From positions 1 through 56,061 of the forward strand of contig NZ_JAQURE010000021.1 of NCBI RefSeq assembly GCF_028715765.1: a stretch of 56,061 bases of DNA. The letters run 5' to 3'. Below the pieces are notes generated by a model that saw only the letters and a program-made list of their open reading frames with translations, was not told where the DNA came from and did no database searches. The position numbers and the translations under genes were made by a program. Of the stretch, positions 34,919 through 43,681 are shown in pieces. The stretch comes from Rhodoferax sp. (GTDB lineage Bacteria; Pseudomonadota; Gammaproteobacteria; Burkholderiales; Burkholderiaceae_C). The stretch's first letter is position 1. Each line of letters starts with the position of its first letter.

Positions 34919-36283
34919 TTATGACGCATGCTTGGCCAAGGCTGACGCGGTAAGAGGCTGCAGTGCTGGCCAGAGGTCAGCGGCCAGACCATGTTGGTAC
35001 ACCGCGTGGCAAGCAGCATGAAAGGCACTTTGCCCCGCCGCCAAGCGTGCCCCCACCCTACCTGCCAGCACATCGCCTGTGCCGCCGCTGGCCAGTTTGG
35101 CGTTACCAGTGGGGTTGATGACCGGGGTGTGCCCTGGGCTGGCGATCACCGTGCCAGAGCCTTTGAGCACCACCGTGCAGTTGAACATGGCGCAGAGTTC
35201 TCTGGCTGCTTGCAGACGGTTGGCCTGTATGTCTGGCGCACTGCAGGCCAGCAGGCGCGCAGCCTCCAGCGGGTGCGGTGTCAGCACCGTCGGCAGGCCT
35301 TGTGCCGCACGCTTGGCCAGTTGCTGTTGCAAGTCGGATTGCTGCACCAGCGAATTTAATGCGTCGGCATCCAACACCACGGGTGATGCTGCGGCCAATA
35401 TCCTGGGCAAGAGGGGCGCCACAGCCGTGCCGCCACCACAGCCACACACCAGCGTACAGGCAGAAAAATCGAGCGCTTCAACAGGGCGAAACATCAGCTC
35501 GGGTTGGCTCATATCCACACCGGGGTGCATGGCGTCCAGCAAGCTCACAAACACCCGACCCGCGCCGCCGTACAAAGCCGCACGCGCTGCCAGCAATGCT
35601 GCCCCCGTCATGCCCGGCGCACCTCCAATGACTGCCACATCGCCAAAACTGCCTTTGTGACTGGCATGGGGTCGAGCTTGCAAAGCTGGTGCCGCTGCCA
35701 GCATGGCATCAGGTGACGGCATGGCTGCAGCCATGGTGCGCATCAGCTCGCCTGCACCTAAGTCATCCAGCCACACCGTGCCACACGCATCTTTGCCTTG
35801 TGCGGTGAAGCAGCCAGGCTTTAGGGTTAGCACACACAGCGTGTGGTGGGCATTGACGTGCAGTTGGCAGGCGGCTCCCGAGTCGGCGGACAACCCTGTG
35901 GGCAGGTCGATCGCCACCACTGGTGCGGCGCAGGCCAACATGTGCTGCACGGCATGGGCAAGTTCGCCGCTGGGTTCACGCCGCTGGATGCCCAGCCCCA
36001 GCAAGGCATCCAGCACCACTTCCACTTGGTCTGGCAACTGCGTGCTGATTTGGACTCCAGCAGCATGAGCCCGCTGGTAGGCGCTGGCTGCATCAGCCGG
36101 GGCAGTGTCGGCATGACCCAGCCAAGTGACCAGCGGTTGTTTACCCCACTGTTTCAAATGCAGTGCCGCTTCTAGGCCATCGCCACCGTTGTTACCTGGG
36201 CCACAGGCTACCCAAATGCGCTGGGCGTGGGGTGCCACAGCCAAAACCAGTTTGGCGCTGGCCAAACCGGCGCGTTGCATCAA
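34919..36283 (-). CDS. nnr: NAD(P)H-hydrate epimerase / ADP-dependent dehydratase (Nnr), N-terminally interrupted
   Basis: A bifunctional repair enzyme for hydrated NAD(P)H. The epimerase half (YjeF_N) has CGPGNNGGDGLEAALHL near residue 27; the dehydratase half has GSFGDVAVIGGAPGMTGA, TPHPLEAARLL and the ATP-site GNAKLASGGTGDVLAG. The open frame of 454 residues starts at MMQRAGLA, but homologues have about 30 more residues. These are encoded upstream in the same frame (LYGVQATRLIEAAC) from a GTG at 36382 and are cut off by a TAG codon at 36305-36307. Activity is therefore uncertain. The gene follows the MBL-fold gene in an operon-like arrangement. Confidence 0.85.
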   Translation of the reverse strand: MMQRAGLASAKLVLAVAPHAQRIWVACGPGNNGGDGLEAALHLKQWGKQPLVTWLGHADTAPADAASAYQRAHAAGVQISTQLPDQVEVVLDALLGLGIQRREPSGELAHAVQHMLACAAPVVAIDLPTGLSADSGAACQLHVNAHHTLCVLTLKPGCFTAQGKDACGTVWLDDLGAGELMRTMAAAMPSPDAMLAAAPALQARPHASHKGSFGDVAVIGGAPGMTGAALLAARAALYGGAGRVFVSLLDAMHPGVDMSQPELMFRPVEALDFSACTLVCGCGGGTAVAPLLPRILAAASPVVLDADALNSLVQQSDLQQQLAKRAAQGLPTVLTPHPLEAARLLACSAPDIQANRLQAARELCAMFNCTVVLKGSGTVIASPGHTPVINPTGNAKLASGGTGDVLAGRVGARLAAGQSAFHAACHAVYQHGLAADLWPALQPLTASALAKHAS

Positions 36284-36385
36284 GCTGGGTTGGGGGATGC
36301 TGGCCTAACAGGCCGCCTCGATCAGGCGTGTGGCTTGAACACCGTAAAGGGGTTCATTGAAGCCCGCCAGGATTTTGCGCACAGC

Positions 36386-37273
36386 TCAAAACTCAAAGGT
36401 TTCGCCTTCGCGCGCCAGGCGAACCACCGGGTCGCCCGCTTGGTGAGGGTGCTCTTGCATCACTTGGCTAAAGGCTGCCTCCAGGGCATCGTCGCTGCGC
36501 GTGGGCTCGTGATGGGTGCAAAACAGGTTTTTGGCGCCCGCCAGTTTGGCGTATTGGATGCTGGAGTCAAAGGTGCCATGACCCCAGCCCATTTTGCTGG
36601 TGTATTCGGCGCGGGTGTAAGAGCTGTCGGCAATCAGTACATCCACACCGGCCATGGCACGCAAAATGGTGGCTGTTTTTTCATCAATGAAATGCTGGTA
36701 TTCCGCATATTCCGGGTCATGCGGGGCGTAAATGTTCAACGGTGGCTCGTGGTCGCCCGTGAAAAAAACCGATTTGCCGTTGGCCTCAATGCGGTAGCCA
36801 AAATCCACCACCGGGTGGTTCATCAAACACGGGGTCACAGTGGCCGAGCCAATTTGAAAGCTTTGGTCAGGCGCCAGCGTCACGTATTCAATGCGCGCCT
36901 TCATTTCAGCCTCGCGCACCGGGAAATAGCTGTATTGCAACTGGACTGACATCACTTGCTCAATGCCTTTGCCAGACACTGGGTCAAATGCGCCATGCAG
37001 ACGCAAGGTGTTGCCGGGAATGAAGTTGGGCACAAAAAAAGGCAAACCCTGAATGTGATCCCAGTGCGAATGCGAAATCAGCACGTTGGCGGTCACGGGC
37101 AACTCAGCCAGCAGCGACTGAGACAGCGGAAAAATGCCAGTGCCCGCGTCAATGATGATGAGCTCATTGTGGTCGGTTCGAATCTCAATGCACGTGGTAT
37201 TGCCACCATAGCGCACAGTGGCAGGACCCGGTGAAGCAATGGAGCCACGGACTCCCCAAAATTTGATTTTCAT
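36386..37273 (-). CDS. MBL-fold metallohydrolase
   Basis: A 295-residue metallo-beta-lactamase fold protein. The metal motif HSHWDHIQGLPFF (HxHxDH) is near residues 68-80, with further ligands in CLMNHPVVDFGYR, FTGDHEP and THHEP near the end. The start MKIKFWGVRGSIASPGP resembles a widespread subgroup often found beside two-component or HDOD regulators, related to phosphorylcholine- or cyclic-nucleotide-type hydrolases. The substrate is unknown. It begins 9 bases after the HDOD gene and is probably in the same operon. Confidence 0.85.
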   Translation of the reverse strand: MKIKFWGVRGSIASPGPATVRYGGNTTCIEIRTDHNELIIIDAGTGIFPLSQSLLAELPVTANVLISHSHWDHIQGLPFFVPNFIPGNTLRLHGAFDPVSGKGIEQVMSVQLQYSYFPVREAEMKARIEYVTLAPDQSFQIGSATVTPCLMNHPVVDFGYRIEANGKSVFFTGDHEPPLNIYAPHDPEYAEYQHFIDEKTATILRAMAGVDVLIADSSYTRAEYTSKMGWGHGTFDSSIQYAKLAGAKNLFCTHHEPTRSDDALEAAFSQVMQEHPHQAGDPVVRLAREGETFEF

Positions 37274-37282
37274 GGCTGACCC

Positions 37283-38125
37283 TTAAATTTGGGCAAATAA
37301 TTTGGCTTCTTCAAAAGCGGCGTTGACATCATTGAGTGAGAGGATAACCTCATCCAAGGTGCCGCCCATCATCTTGGCGACCGGTGGCGACAGCGGATAA
37401 ACACACGGGTTGCCAGCAAAACCAAAAGACAATTTTTTACTGATTTGGTTGGCCGTGAACACACAGGCAAACAACGCTGAATTTTGCGCTGGCGGGTCAA
37501 ACTGGTGTGCAATGGTGTGGATCAAATCTGGCGCAAAACGCCATTTTTCCACCAGCATGGCACCGATGATGGCATGGTCTGCTCCCAAGGTGTGGCGCAA
37601 AGCCTCATGCAGCGAAGTGTTTTGCGCCAGGCTCAATTGCAGCGCCTGCTTGAACTCGGTGGGCATGAACTGGGCGCACACCACTTTGCCAAAGTCGTGC
37701 AGCAGCCCGCCAATGAAGCAGTCCATGGGGTCGACATCATCCAGCCGCGCTGCCAGTTTTTTGGCCAGCACCGCCGTCGAGAGCGAGTGCAGCAAATAGC
37801 TGTTGACATCAAACTCAGCCGAGTTGTGTTGCGGCAGGATGCCAATGGCGGCAATGCACAAGGCCAAATTCTTAATGGTGTTGAAGCCCAAATACACCAC
37901 TGCGTGGTTCACCGAGGTGATCTGCTTGGGCAAACTGTAATAGGCTGAATTCACCGCCCGCAACACCTTGACCGTGACCACCGGGTCTTTGTCGATGACT
38001 TGCACCAGGTCTTTGGGGGTGCAATTGACATCGCGCGTGAGCTCCAGAATGCTTTGCACGCTTTTGGGAAATGCGGGCATGCCATCCACGGCGCTGGCGA
38101 GCTTTTGGGAGAGTTCCGGCGACAT
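37283..38125 (-). CDS. HDOD domain protein
   Basis: A 280-residue protein made mostly of one HDOD domain (about residues 12-210): MPAFPKSVQSILELTRD at the start, INDP-like VIDKDPVVTVKVLRAVNSAYY, HSLSTAVLAKKLA and the HD-like DCFIGGLLHDFGKVV, then LGADHAIIGAMLVEKW. HDOD proteins are signalling modules related to HD-GYP phosphodiesterases but usually lack their full metal site. No input or output domain is fused. It is placed before the MBL-fold gene. Confidence 0.88.
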   Translation of the reverse strand: MSPELSQKLASAVDGMPAFPKSVQSILELTRDVNCTPKDLVQVIDKDPVVTVKVLRAVNSAYYSLPKQITSVNHAVVYLGFNTIKNLALCIAAIGILPQHNSAEFDVNSYLLHSLSTAVLAKKLAARLDDVDPMDCFIGGLLHDFGKVVCAQFMPTEFKQALQLSLAQNTSLHEALRHTLGADHAIIGAMLVEKWRFAPDLIHTIAHQFDPPAQNSALFACVFTANQISKKLSFGFAGNPCVYPLSPPVAKMMGGTLDEVILSLNDVNAAFEEAKLFAQI

Positions 38126-38237
38126 GAATAAAACTGTGCGTCAGTGCAAAAGGGGCAGGGTGGAAGCGTGAATCAAGCGCAAGGTGTCAATGGGCAATGC
38201 ATGATAAACCCAAAGCAACCCAGTCTCAGGCACAAGC

Positions 38238-40313
38238 TCAACGCCCGCGCATGAACAGCGCATCGAGTTCGCGCAGGCTGACCTGCCGCCAGGTGGGGCG
38301 GCCATGGTTGCATTGATCTGAGCGCTCTGTGGTCTCCATGTCGCGCAGCAAGGCGTTCATTTCTTCCAAGGTCAGTTGGCGGTTGGCACGCACGGCGCCG
38401 TGGCAGGCCATGGTGGCCAGCAGCTCGTTGTGGGCGCGTGCAAGCACCGTGCTGGCCTCGGTGTGCGCCAATTCGGCCAACACGCTGCGGGCCAGCTCAA
38501 CTGCATCGCCTTGCGCCAAACTGCTGGGCACGGCGCGCACAGCCAGGGTTTTGTCTGAAAACGGGGTGATGTCCAGCCCCAGCTGTTGCAGCGCAGCCTG
38601 GTTCGCCTCGGCCGTGGCCACCTCTAGCGGGGTGGCGGCAAAGGTGGCGGGTAGCAGCAGCGGCTGGCTGGGCAGGGCGCCTTGCTGGGGGCTTGTGCTT
38701 GAGTCTGGCGCGTGATGTGCCACTGCCCATTGGCGCTTGAGGCGCTCATAAACAATGCGTTCATGCGCGGCGTGCATGTCCACAATCACCAAACCCTGGG
38801 CGTTTTCAGCCAGGATGTAAATGCCTTTGAGTTGCCCCAAGGCGCGCCCCAGCGGCCAAAAGTTGTCTGATGACTGGTCTTGTGGTTGGGCAGCTGCACT
38901 GGCTGGCGGGTTGGCCAGGTCGGCCTCATGCGGTGGCAAACCAAACGCCGCCGGTGGCCATGCGGCTTGATCTATGGTGGATGGGGTGGCACGGCTGCTC
39001 TGCCACAACGCGCCCAACTCGCTCACCTTGTGTCCCACACTTTTCTCAAAATACATAGCTGTCTGTGCATATTTGACGGGCGCTACAGGCTTATTTAGCT
39101 TAAAAATATCAGCTTGGGCAAAGCGACTTGCCAGGTCGACGGCGCTTACAGGCAGGGCGCGCAGGGGGTCTGTGGCACCGCCCGGCATGGCACCCATCGC
39201 GGGGGGGTACCCGCCATCAACCCAAGTGGGTTGCTGCTCTGGTTGACCCGCGCGGGGCGCCGCCAAGGCGTTTTCTACGGCGTGACGCACGGCTTGGTGC
39301 ACTTCGCGGCTGTCCCTGAAACGCACCTCGATTTTGGTCGGGTGCACATTCACGTCAACCCGGGTGGGGTCAATTTCGACATACAGCGCATACACCGGCT
39401 GGCGCTGGCCGTGCAACACATCCTCATAAGCGCTGCGAGCGGCGTGGGTGATGACCTTGTCGCGCACAAAGCGGCCATTCACGTAGCAAAACTGTTGGTC
39501 AGCGCGGGCGCGTGCTGCATCCGGCAGGCCGGCACGACCCCAAACTTTGATGACCGGGGCGTAGTCAGGCCGACCCGATGTGGCGCCGGTGGCGAAATCG
39601 ACCCACACCGAGCGCTCGACAAACTCGCTGCCCAGCACGTCGGCCAAGCGCTGCTCCAGCGCAGGCAAGCTGTGGCGCTCACCACAGCGGCGCCATTGCT
39701 CGACCAACTTGCCGTCAGACCAGATGGCAAAACCCACGTCGGGGCGCGCCAGCGCATGGCGGCGCACGGCTTCAACGCAGTGGGCTTGTTCGGTGGCATC
39801 GGTTTTGAGGAATTTGCGCCGCGCCGGGGTCGAGAAAAACAGTTCTTTGACCTCGACCGTGGTGCCCACGCTGCGTGCCACGGGCTGCAGCTCACCCGTT
39901 TGGCCAGCCAAAATATAAGCATTATTTTGGCCGCTAGCCCTTGTAGATATTGCGCAGTCAGCTATTGAATTAATTGCGGCCAGCGCTTCACCCCGAAAGC
40001 CCATGGTGCCCACCGACTCCAGGTCCGCCAGGTTGCTGATCTTGCTGGTGGCGTGGCGCTTGAAAGCCAGCGGCAGCTCATCGGGCCAGATGCCGCAGCC
40101 GTCGTCTTCCACACTGATCAGCCGCACACCACCGGCCAGCAGCCGCAGTGTGATCTGGCTGGCACCGGCGTCGATGGCGTTGTCGACCAGCTCACGCACC
40201 ACAGACGCCGGGCGCTCTACCACCTCGCCAGCGGCGATTTGGCTGATCAACTCGTCGGGCAGTTCACGGATCGAGGGGCGTGGCGGCTGGGTTGCCGATG
40301 CGGTTTCAGTCAT
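38238..40313 (-). CDS. mutL: DNA mismatch repair protein MutL
   Basis: MutL links mismatch recognition by MutS to strand cleavage. The 691-residue protein has the GHKL ATPase domain (IAAGEVVERPASVVRELVDN, then DDGCGI and GFRGEAL), a transducer domain and a C-terminal dimerisation domain with DMHAAHERIVYERL, which fits the metal-dependent endonuclease motif DQHA(X)2E(X)4E with Q replaced by M. Two repeat copies are read in frame: one near residues 118-134 in the ATPase domain and one near 405-422 in the variable linker. The ATG overlaps the end of rmuC by 8 bases. Confidence 0.95.
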   Translation of the reverse strand: MTETASATQPPRPSIRELPDELISQIAAGEVVERPASVVRELVDNAIDAGASQITLRLLAGGVRLISVEDDGCGIWPDELPLAFKRHATSKISNLADLESVGTMGFRGEALAAINSIADCAISTRASGQNNAYILAGQTGELQPVARSVGTTVEVKELFFSTPARRKFLKTDATEQAHCVEAVRRHALARPDVGFAIWSDGKLVEQWRRCGERHSLPALEQRLADVLGSEFVERSVWVDFATGATSGRPDYAPVIKVWGRAGLPDAARARADQQFCYVNGRFVRDKVITHAARSAYEDVLHGQRQPVYALYVEIDPTRVDVNVHPTKIEVRFRDSREVHQAVRHAVENALAAPRAGQPEQQPTWVDGGYPPAMGAMPGGATDPLRALPVSAVDLASRFAQADIFKLNKPVAPVKYAQTAMYFEKSVGHKVSELGALWQSSRATPSTIDQAAWPPAAFGLPPHEADLANPPASAAAQPQDQSSDNFWPLGRALGQLKGIYILAENAQGLVIVDMHAAHERIVYERLKRQWAVAHHAPDSSTSPQQGALPSQPLLLPATFAATPLEVATAEANQAALQQLGLDITPFSDKTLAVRAVPSSLAQGDAVELARSVLAELAHTEASTVLARAHNELLATMACHGAVRANRQLTLEEMNALLRDMETTERSDQCNHGRPTWRQVSLRELDALFMRGR
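39048..39100 (-). repeat. Palindromic repeat copy H, inside mutL linker
   Basis: Reverse copy (AAATACATAGCTGTCTGTGC, ATATTTGACGGGCGCTACAG, GCTTATTTAGCTT) inside mutL. Gene and element run in the same orientation here; it encodes FKLNKPVAPVKYAQTAMYF in the linker between the ATPase and C-terminal domains. Confidence 0.8.
39924..39972 (+). repeat. Palindromic repeat copy I, inside mutL ATPase domain
   Basis: Forward copy (ATTTTGGCCGCTAGCCCTTG, TAGATATTGCGCAGTCAGCT, ATTGAATTA). It is read through on the minus strand as NSIADCAISTRASGQN, just after the GFRGEAL motif. Confidence 0.75.
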
Positions 40314-42105
40314 TGTCTAAAGTCTCAAGCAGGGGTGCGGCCAAGGCGGGGTCAAGTGGGGCGGGCAGCTCTTCCACGTCGCGCAGTTTGCGCTGAATGG
40401 CGCGGGTGCGCACGCCCACCTCGTTGAACTTGGCGGCAGCCGTGTCGATGGACTTTTTGGTGGCTTCCACAATTTCGCCAAACTTGTTGAACTCGTTTTT
40501 CACCGAGCCCAGCAGGCTCCACACTTCAGAGCTGCGCTTTTCAATGGCCAGTGTTTTGAAGCCCATTTGCAAGCTGTTGAGCATGGCGGCCAGGTTGGCC
40601 GGGCCGGTGATCATGACGCGGCAGTCGTTCTGGATGGCTTCGACCAGGCCGGGGCGGCGAATCACCTCGGCAAACAGGCCCTCAGAAGGCAGGTACAGAA
40701 TGGCAAAGTCGGTGGTGTGTGGCGGTGACACGTATTTGGCGACGATTTTTTTGGCCTCCAGTTTCATTGACGTCTCAAACGCGTTGCCGGCCTGAGCAAT
40801 GGCCGCCTTGTCTACCGCGTCATAGGCATCCATCAGGCGTTGGTAGTGCTCCACTGGGTATTTGGAGTCAATCGGTAGCCAGATCGGGTGCTCGTCTTGC
40901 TTGCCGGGCAGGCGAATGGCAAATTCCACCAGCTCGTTGCTGCCAGGCACGGTTTTGACATTTTTGCCGTATTGGTCGATCGTCAGCACGTTTTCAATGA
41001 TGGCGCCCAGCTGCATTTCGCCCCAGGTGCCGCGCGATTTGACGTTGGTCATGACGCGCTTCAAGTCGCCCACGCTGGCGGCCAGGGTTTTCATTTCACC
41101 CAGGCCGTGTTGCACTTGCTCCAGCCGCTCGCTGACCAGTTTGAAGGATTCACCCAGGCGCTGCTCCAGCGTGGCGTGCAGTTTTTCATCCACCGTGCGG
41201 CGCATTTCTTCGAGCTTGCTGGTGTTGTCAAGTTGGATGGCGGCCAGCCGCTCATTGAGTGCCACTCGCAACTGCTCGGCGCTTTGCTGGCTGCCCTGCA
41301 CCAGCCCGGTGAGCTGTTGCGACACCGATTCTTGCAAGGCGGAAAACTGGTGTTTGATTTGAAAACTGTTGCCTTCGAGCTGGTCTTTGAGCGCGCCAGA
41401 CATGACGCCGAGCTGCGTGTTGATGTCGGTTTTGAGCGAATCAAGCGTTTGGCGCGTGCTGCCGGTCAAGGCCTCAAAGCGCTCTTGAATGCGGGTCTCA
41501 AACAGCGCGGCGCTCTCCGTCATGGCTTGGCGGGACTTGACGCTCTCGCTGGCCAGGCCGGCCAAGGCCGTGCCCAGCTCAGCGCGGAAACCACCCAGCG
41601 CATCGGTCAGCTCTTTGCGCCCGGTGGCGGCATCGGTTTGGGCTTGGGTCAAGTGCGCCAACAGGGTTTTGCTGGTGTCGTCCAAGCCGTTGGCCACGGT
41701 CAGTTGCAAGGCCGCCAGCCGTTGGGTAAGTGCCGCTTCGAACCCACCCAGACGCTGCTCCAGCTTGCCCTCAAAGCCCTGAAACGCCGTGAGCAATTCA
41801 GCCCGGCCGCTGCGCGACTCGGCCACAGTTTGGGCCAGCTTGTCGTCAATGGTTTTGCGAACCGCTTCCAGGCTGGCGGCAGAGGTTTGCGAAAAGCCTT
41901 GCAAGTGCTGCCCCATGCCATCGAGCGCGCCATCATTTTTGGCTACGGCTTGCAAGGTGCTGCGGGCAGATTGCTCCAAGGCCTCTAGCTTGAGCGCCAG
42001 CTCAGGCGGCAGCTCAAGGCGCGGCTTGCGCAGCAACGCGATGATTTGCAGTACCACCACCAGAGCCATGCCAAAAGACAGCAGGGTGAAAATCAGGTCA
42101 GTCAT
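40306..42105 (-). CDS. rmuC: DNA recombination protein RmuC
   Basis: A 599-residue RmuC-family protein: one N-terminal membrane segment (about residues 4-24), a very long coiled-coil region (about 40-330) rich in Gln/Leu/Ser/Thr heptads, and the conserved nuclease-like domain (SVGDLKRVMTNVKSRGTWGE, PIDSKYPVEHYQRLMDAYD, ILYLPSEGLFAEV). RmuC limits inversion between short inverted repeats in E. coli, notable in a genome rich in palindromes. It is upstream of mutL, overlapping its start by 8 bases, so both DNA-stability genes are coupled. Confidence 0.93.
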   Translation of the reverse strand: MTDLIFTLLSFGMALVVVLQIIALLRKPRLELPPELALKLEALEQSARSTLQAVAKNDGALDGMGQHLQGFSQTSAASLEAVRKTIDDKLAQTVAESRSGRAELLTAFQGFEGKLEQRLGGFEAALTQRLAALQLTVANGLDDTSKTLLAHLTQAQTDAATGRKELTDALGGFRAELGTALAGLASESVKSRQAMTESAALFETRIQERFEALTGSTRQTLDSLKTDINTQLGVMSGALKDQLEGNSFQIKHQFSALQESVSQQLTGLVQGSQQSAEQLRVALNERLAAIQLDNTSKLEEMRRTVDEKLHATLEQRLGESFKLVSERLEQVQHGLGEMKTLAASVGDLKRVMTNVKSRGTWGEMQLGAIIENVLTIDQYGKNVKTVPGSNELVEFAIRLPGKQDEHPIWLPIDSKYPVEHYQRLMDAYDAVDKAAIAQAGNAFETSMKLEAKKIVAKYVSPPHTTDFAILYLPSEGLFAEVIRRPGLVEAIQNDCRVMITGPANLAAMLNSLQMGFKTLAIEKRSSEVWSLLGSVKNEFNKFGEIVEATKKSIDTAAAKFNEVGVRTRAIQRKLRDVEELPAPLDPALAAPLLETLDND

Positions 42106-42140
42106 GAGGTAGGGGCTTTGTGAGTTTGAGTTGTTATGAA

Positions 42141-42188
42141 TTCAATAGCTACTTGTGCTTATTTTATAAGCTATAGAGGCATATTTGT
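42141..42188 (-). repeat. Palindromic repeat copy D (intergenic)
   Basis: Reverse copy TTCAATAGCTACTTGTGCTT, ATTTTATAAGCTATAGAGGC, ATATTTGT, between vapC and rmuC (both on the minus strand). Confidence 0.8.
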
Positions 42189-42207
42189 TGTAAATTTAAG
42201 GGGTGGT

Positions 42208-42612
42208 TCACGTTGCAAATGGGTCAAGCAAGGGCACCTTAAACGCAGCAAAGTCGCGCGTGTTGCGCGTCACCACGGTGAGTTGGTGTACCAGCGCGGT
42301 GGCTGCAATCATGGCATCTTCAAACAAGGCATCAGATCGATGGTGCATCAATTGCGCCCACACGCGGAAGGTTGTTGCGTCCATCGGCAAGATGTTGTGG
42401 GTGTCTGCCAAGCGGTCAGCCCACTGTGAAATTTCTTGTGCTTTGGCTGGGTTCTGGTCTTTGGTGAGTTCAACACCACGCTGAATCTCCCCCAGCGTGA
42501 CGGCCGAGATAAATAAATCGGATTCCGGCGTGGCGGTAAGCCAGGCCAACACGCCGCCGTGCGGCTTGGCTTTGCGCAACTCTGAGACCACGTTGGTGTC
42601 GAGCAAAAACAT
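42208..42612 (-). CDS. vapC: VapC-type PIN-domain toxin
   Basis: A 134-residue PIN-domain ribonuclease. The acidic metal-binding residues are visible: D in MFLLDTNVVSELRK, E in AVTLGEIQRGVE, D in HRSDALFEDAMIAATALV and the terminal NTRDFA. VapC toxins cleave tRNA or rRNA and are held in check by the paired antitoxin. The ATG at 42612 overlaps the antitoxin stop (ATGA). The likely product target is not predictable from the sequence. Confidence 0.92.
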   Translation of the reverse strand: MFLLDTNVVSELRKAKPHGGVLAWLTATPESDLFISAVTLGEIQRGVELTKDQNPAKAQEISQWADRLADTHNILPMDATTFRVWAQLMHHRSDALFEDAMIAATALVHQLTVVTRNTRDFAAFKVPLLDPFAT

Positions 42613-42866
42613 CAAAACACCTCGGGCGGGCGGCTTTGAGCCTGACCTCGTGGCACAGTCAAGAAGTTGCCACGCGCCGAGGGGTCAAGCAACACTTCTT
42701 TGAGTGACGGGGGTTTGTGAGCCTGCAACTGGCGCCATTGGTTAATGGGCACCAGCACGGCAGCGTCTTGCCCCCGTTTCGTCACCAATTGCGGCCCGCT
42801 GGTGAGGCAGGCTTGCAAAAATTCACTGAACCGTGCTTTGGCATCCTGAACGGGCCAAGTGCTCAT
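42612..42866 (-). CDS. Phd/YefM-type antitoxin of the PIN toxin
   Basis: An 84-residue antitoxin with the Phd/YefM N-terminal DNA-binding fold (WPVQDAKARFSEFLQACLTS, then GPQLVTKRGQDAAVLVP) and a disordered C-terminal tail that would bind the toxin. A strong TAGGAGGTG precedes the ATG. It forms a two-gene operon with vapC and is expected to repress it through the upstream imperfect palindrome. Confidence 0.9.
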   Translation of the reverse strand: MSTWPVQDAKARFSEFLQACLTSGPQLVTKRGQDAAVLVPINQWRQLQAHKPPSLKEVLLDPSARGNFLTVPRGQAQSRPPEVF

Positions 42867-42881
42867 GACACCTCCTAAATG

Positions 42882-42899
42882 ACTAGTTGTCTGACCAGT
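42882..42899. promoter_or_regulatory. Possible toxin-antitoxin operator
   Basis: ACTAGT-TGTCTG-ACCAGT, an inverted repeat with one mismatch, 16 bases before the antitoxin start. Phd-type antitoxins usually autoregulate from such sites. Confidence 0.3.
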
Positions 42900-43014
42900 T
42901 TAGCGCAGCTTTGAAGGGCTTGGTAGGTTTGGCATGACTTGCACAAATTTCACTCCCCCGCGAGCCACCGTGCCATGGGTTTGCGGCTGAATGCGCAGTG
43001 GATAATCGCGCCCC

Positions 43015-43656
43015 ATGGACATTCTCATGACACTTCTCGACTTCATTCTCCACGTGGACAAACACCTGGAGACCTTTGTACAAAACTACGGCATGTGGGT
43101 TTACGCGCTGCTGTTTTTGATTATTTTTGTCGAAACCGGCGTGGTGGTGATGCCGTTTTTGCCAGGCGATTCGCTGCTGTTTGTGGTGGGTGCCATGTGC
43201 GGCGTGGGGCTGATGAGCTACCCTTTGTCAGTAGGGCTATTGCTGGCGGCGGCCATTTTGGGCAACCAGTCCAACTACACCATTGGCCACTACTTTGGCC
43301 CCAAGGTGTTCCAGTGGGAAGACTCGCGCTGGTTCAACAAAAAAGCCTTTGACCAAGCCCACGCGTTTTACGAAAAATATGGTGGCATCACCATTGTGGC
43401 GGCGCGCTTCATGCCGTTTTTGCGCACCTTTGCGCCGTTCGTAGCCGGTGTGGCGCAGATGACGCGCAGCCGCTTCACGCTGTTCGACGTGCTGGGCGGC
43501 ACGCTGTGGGTGGGCGGTATCGTCACCGTGGGCTATTTCTTTGGCAACATCCCATGGGTCAAACTGCATCTGGACAAAATCATTTGGGCGATGATCCTGA
43601 TCCCCGGGCTGGTGGTGCTGTTTGGCGCCTGGAAGAGCCGACGCAAAGCCGCTTGA
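43015..43656 (+). CDS. DedA family membrane protein
   Basis: A 213-residue DedA/SNARE-associated protein. The family motifs are visible: FVETGVVVMPFLPGDSLLF (about 41-59), the NYTIGHYFGPKVF segment, YGGITIVAARFMPFLRTFAP with the conserved Arg (about 124-143), and GGTLWVG. DedA proteins are membrane transporters, probably lipid (undecaprenyl-phosphate) flippases, and support envelope homeostasis. The start may be ATG 43015 or 43027. It is upstream of, and close to, the DUF3305 gene, but a shared operon is uncertain. Confidence 0.9.
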   Translation: MDILMTLLDFILHVDKHLETFVQNYGMWVYALLFLIIFVETGVVVMPFLPGDSLLFVVGAMCGVGLMSYPLSVGLLLAAAILGNQSNYTIGHYFGPKVFQWEDSRWFNKKAFDQAHAFYEKYGGITIVAARFMPFLRTFAPFVAGVAQMTRSRFTLFDVLGGTLWVGGIVTVGYFFGNIPWVKLHLDKIIWAMILIPGLVVLFGAWKSRRKAA

Positions 43657-43681
43657 TGCAGCCAACAACTTCACCGAGATC

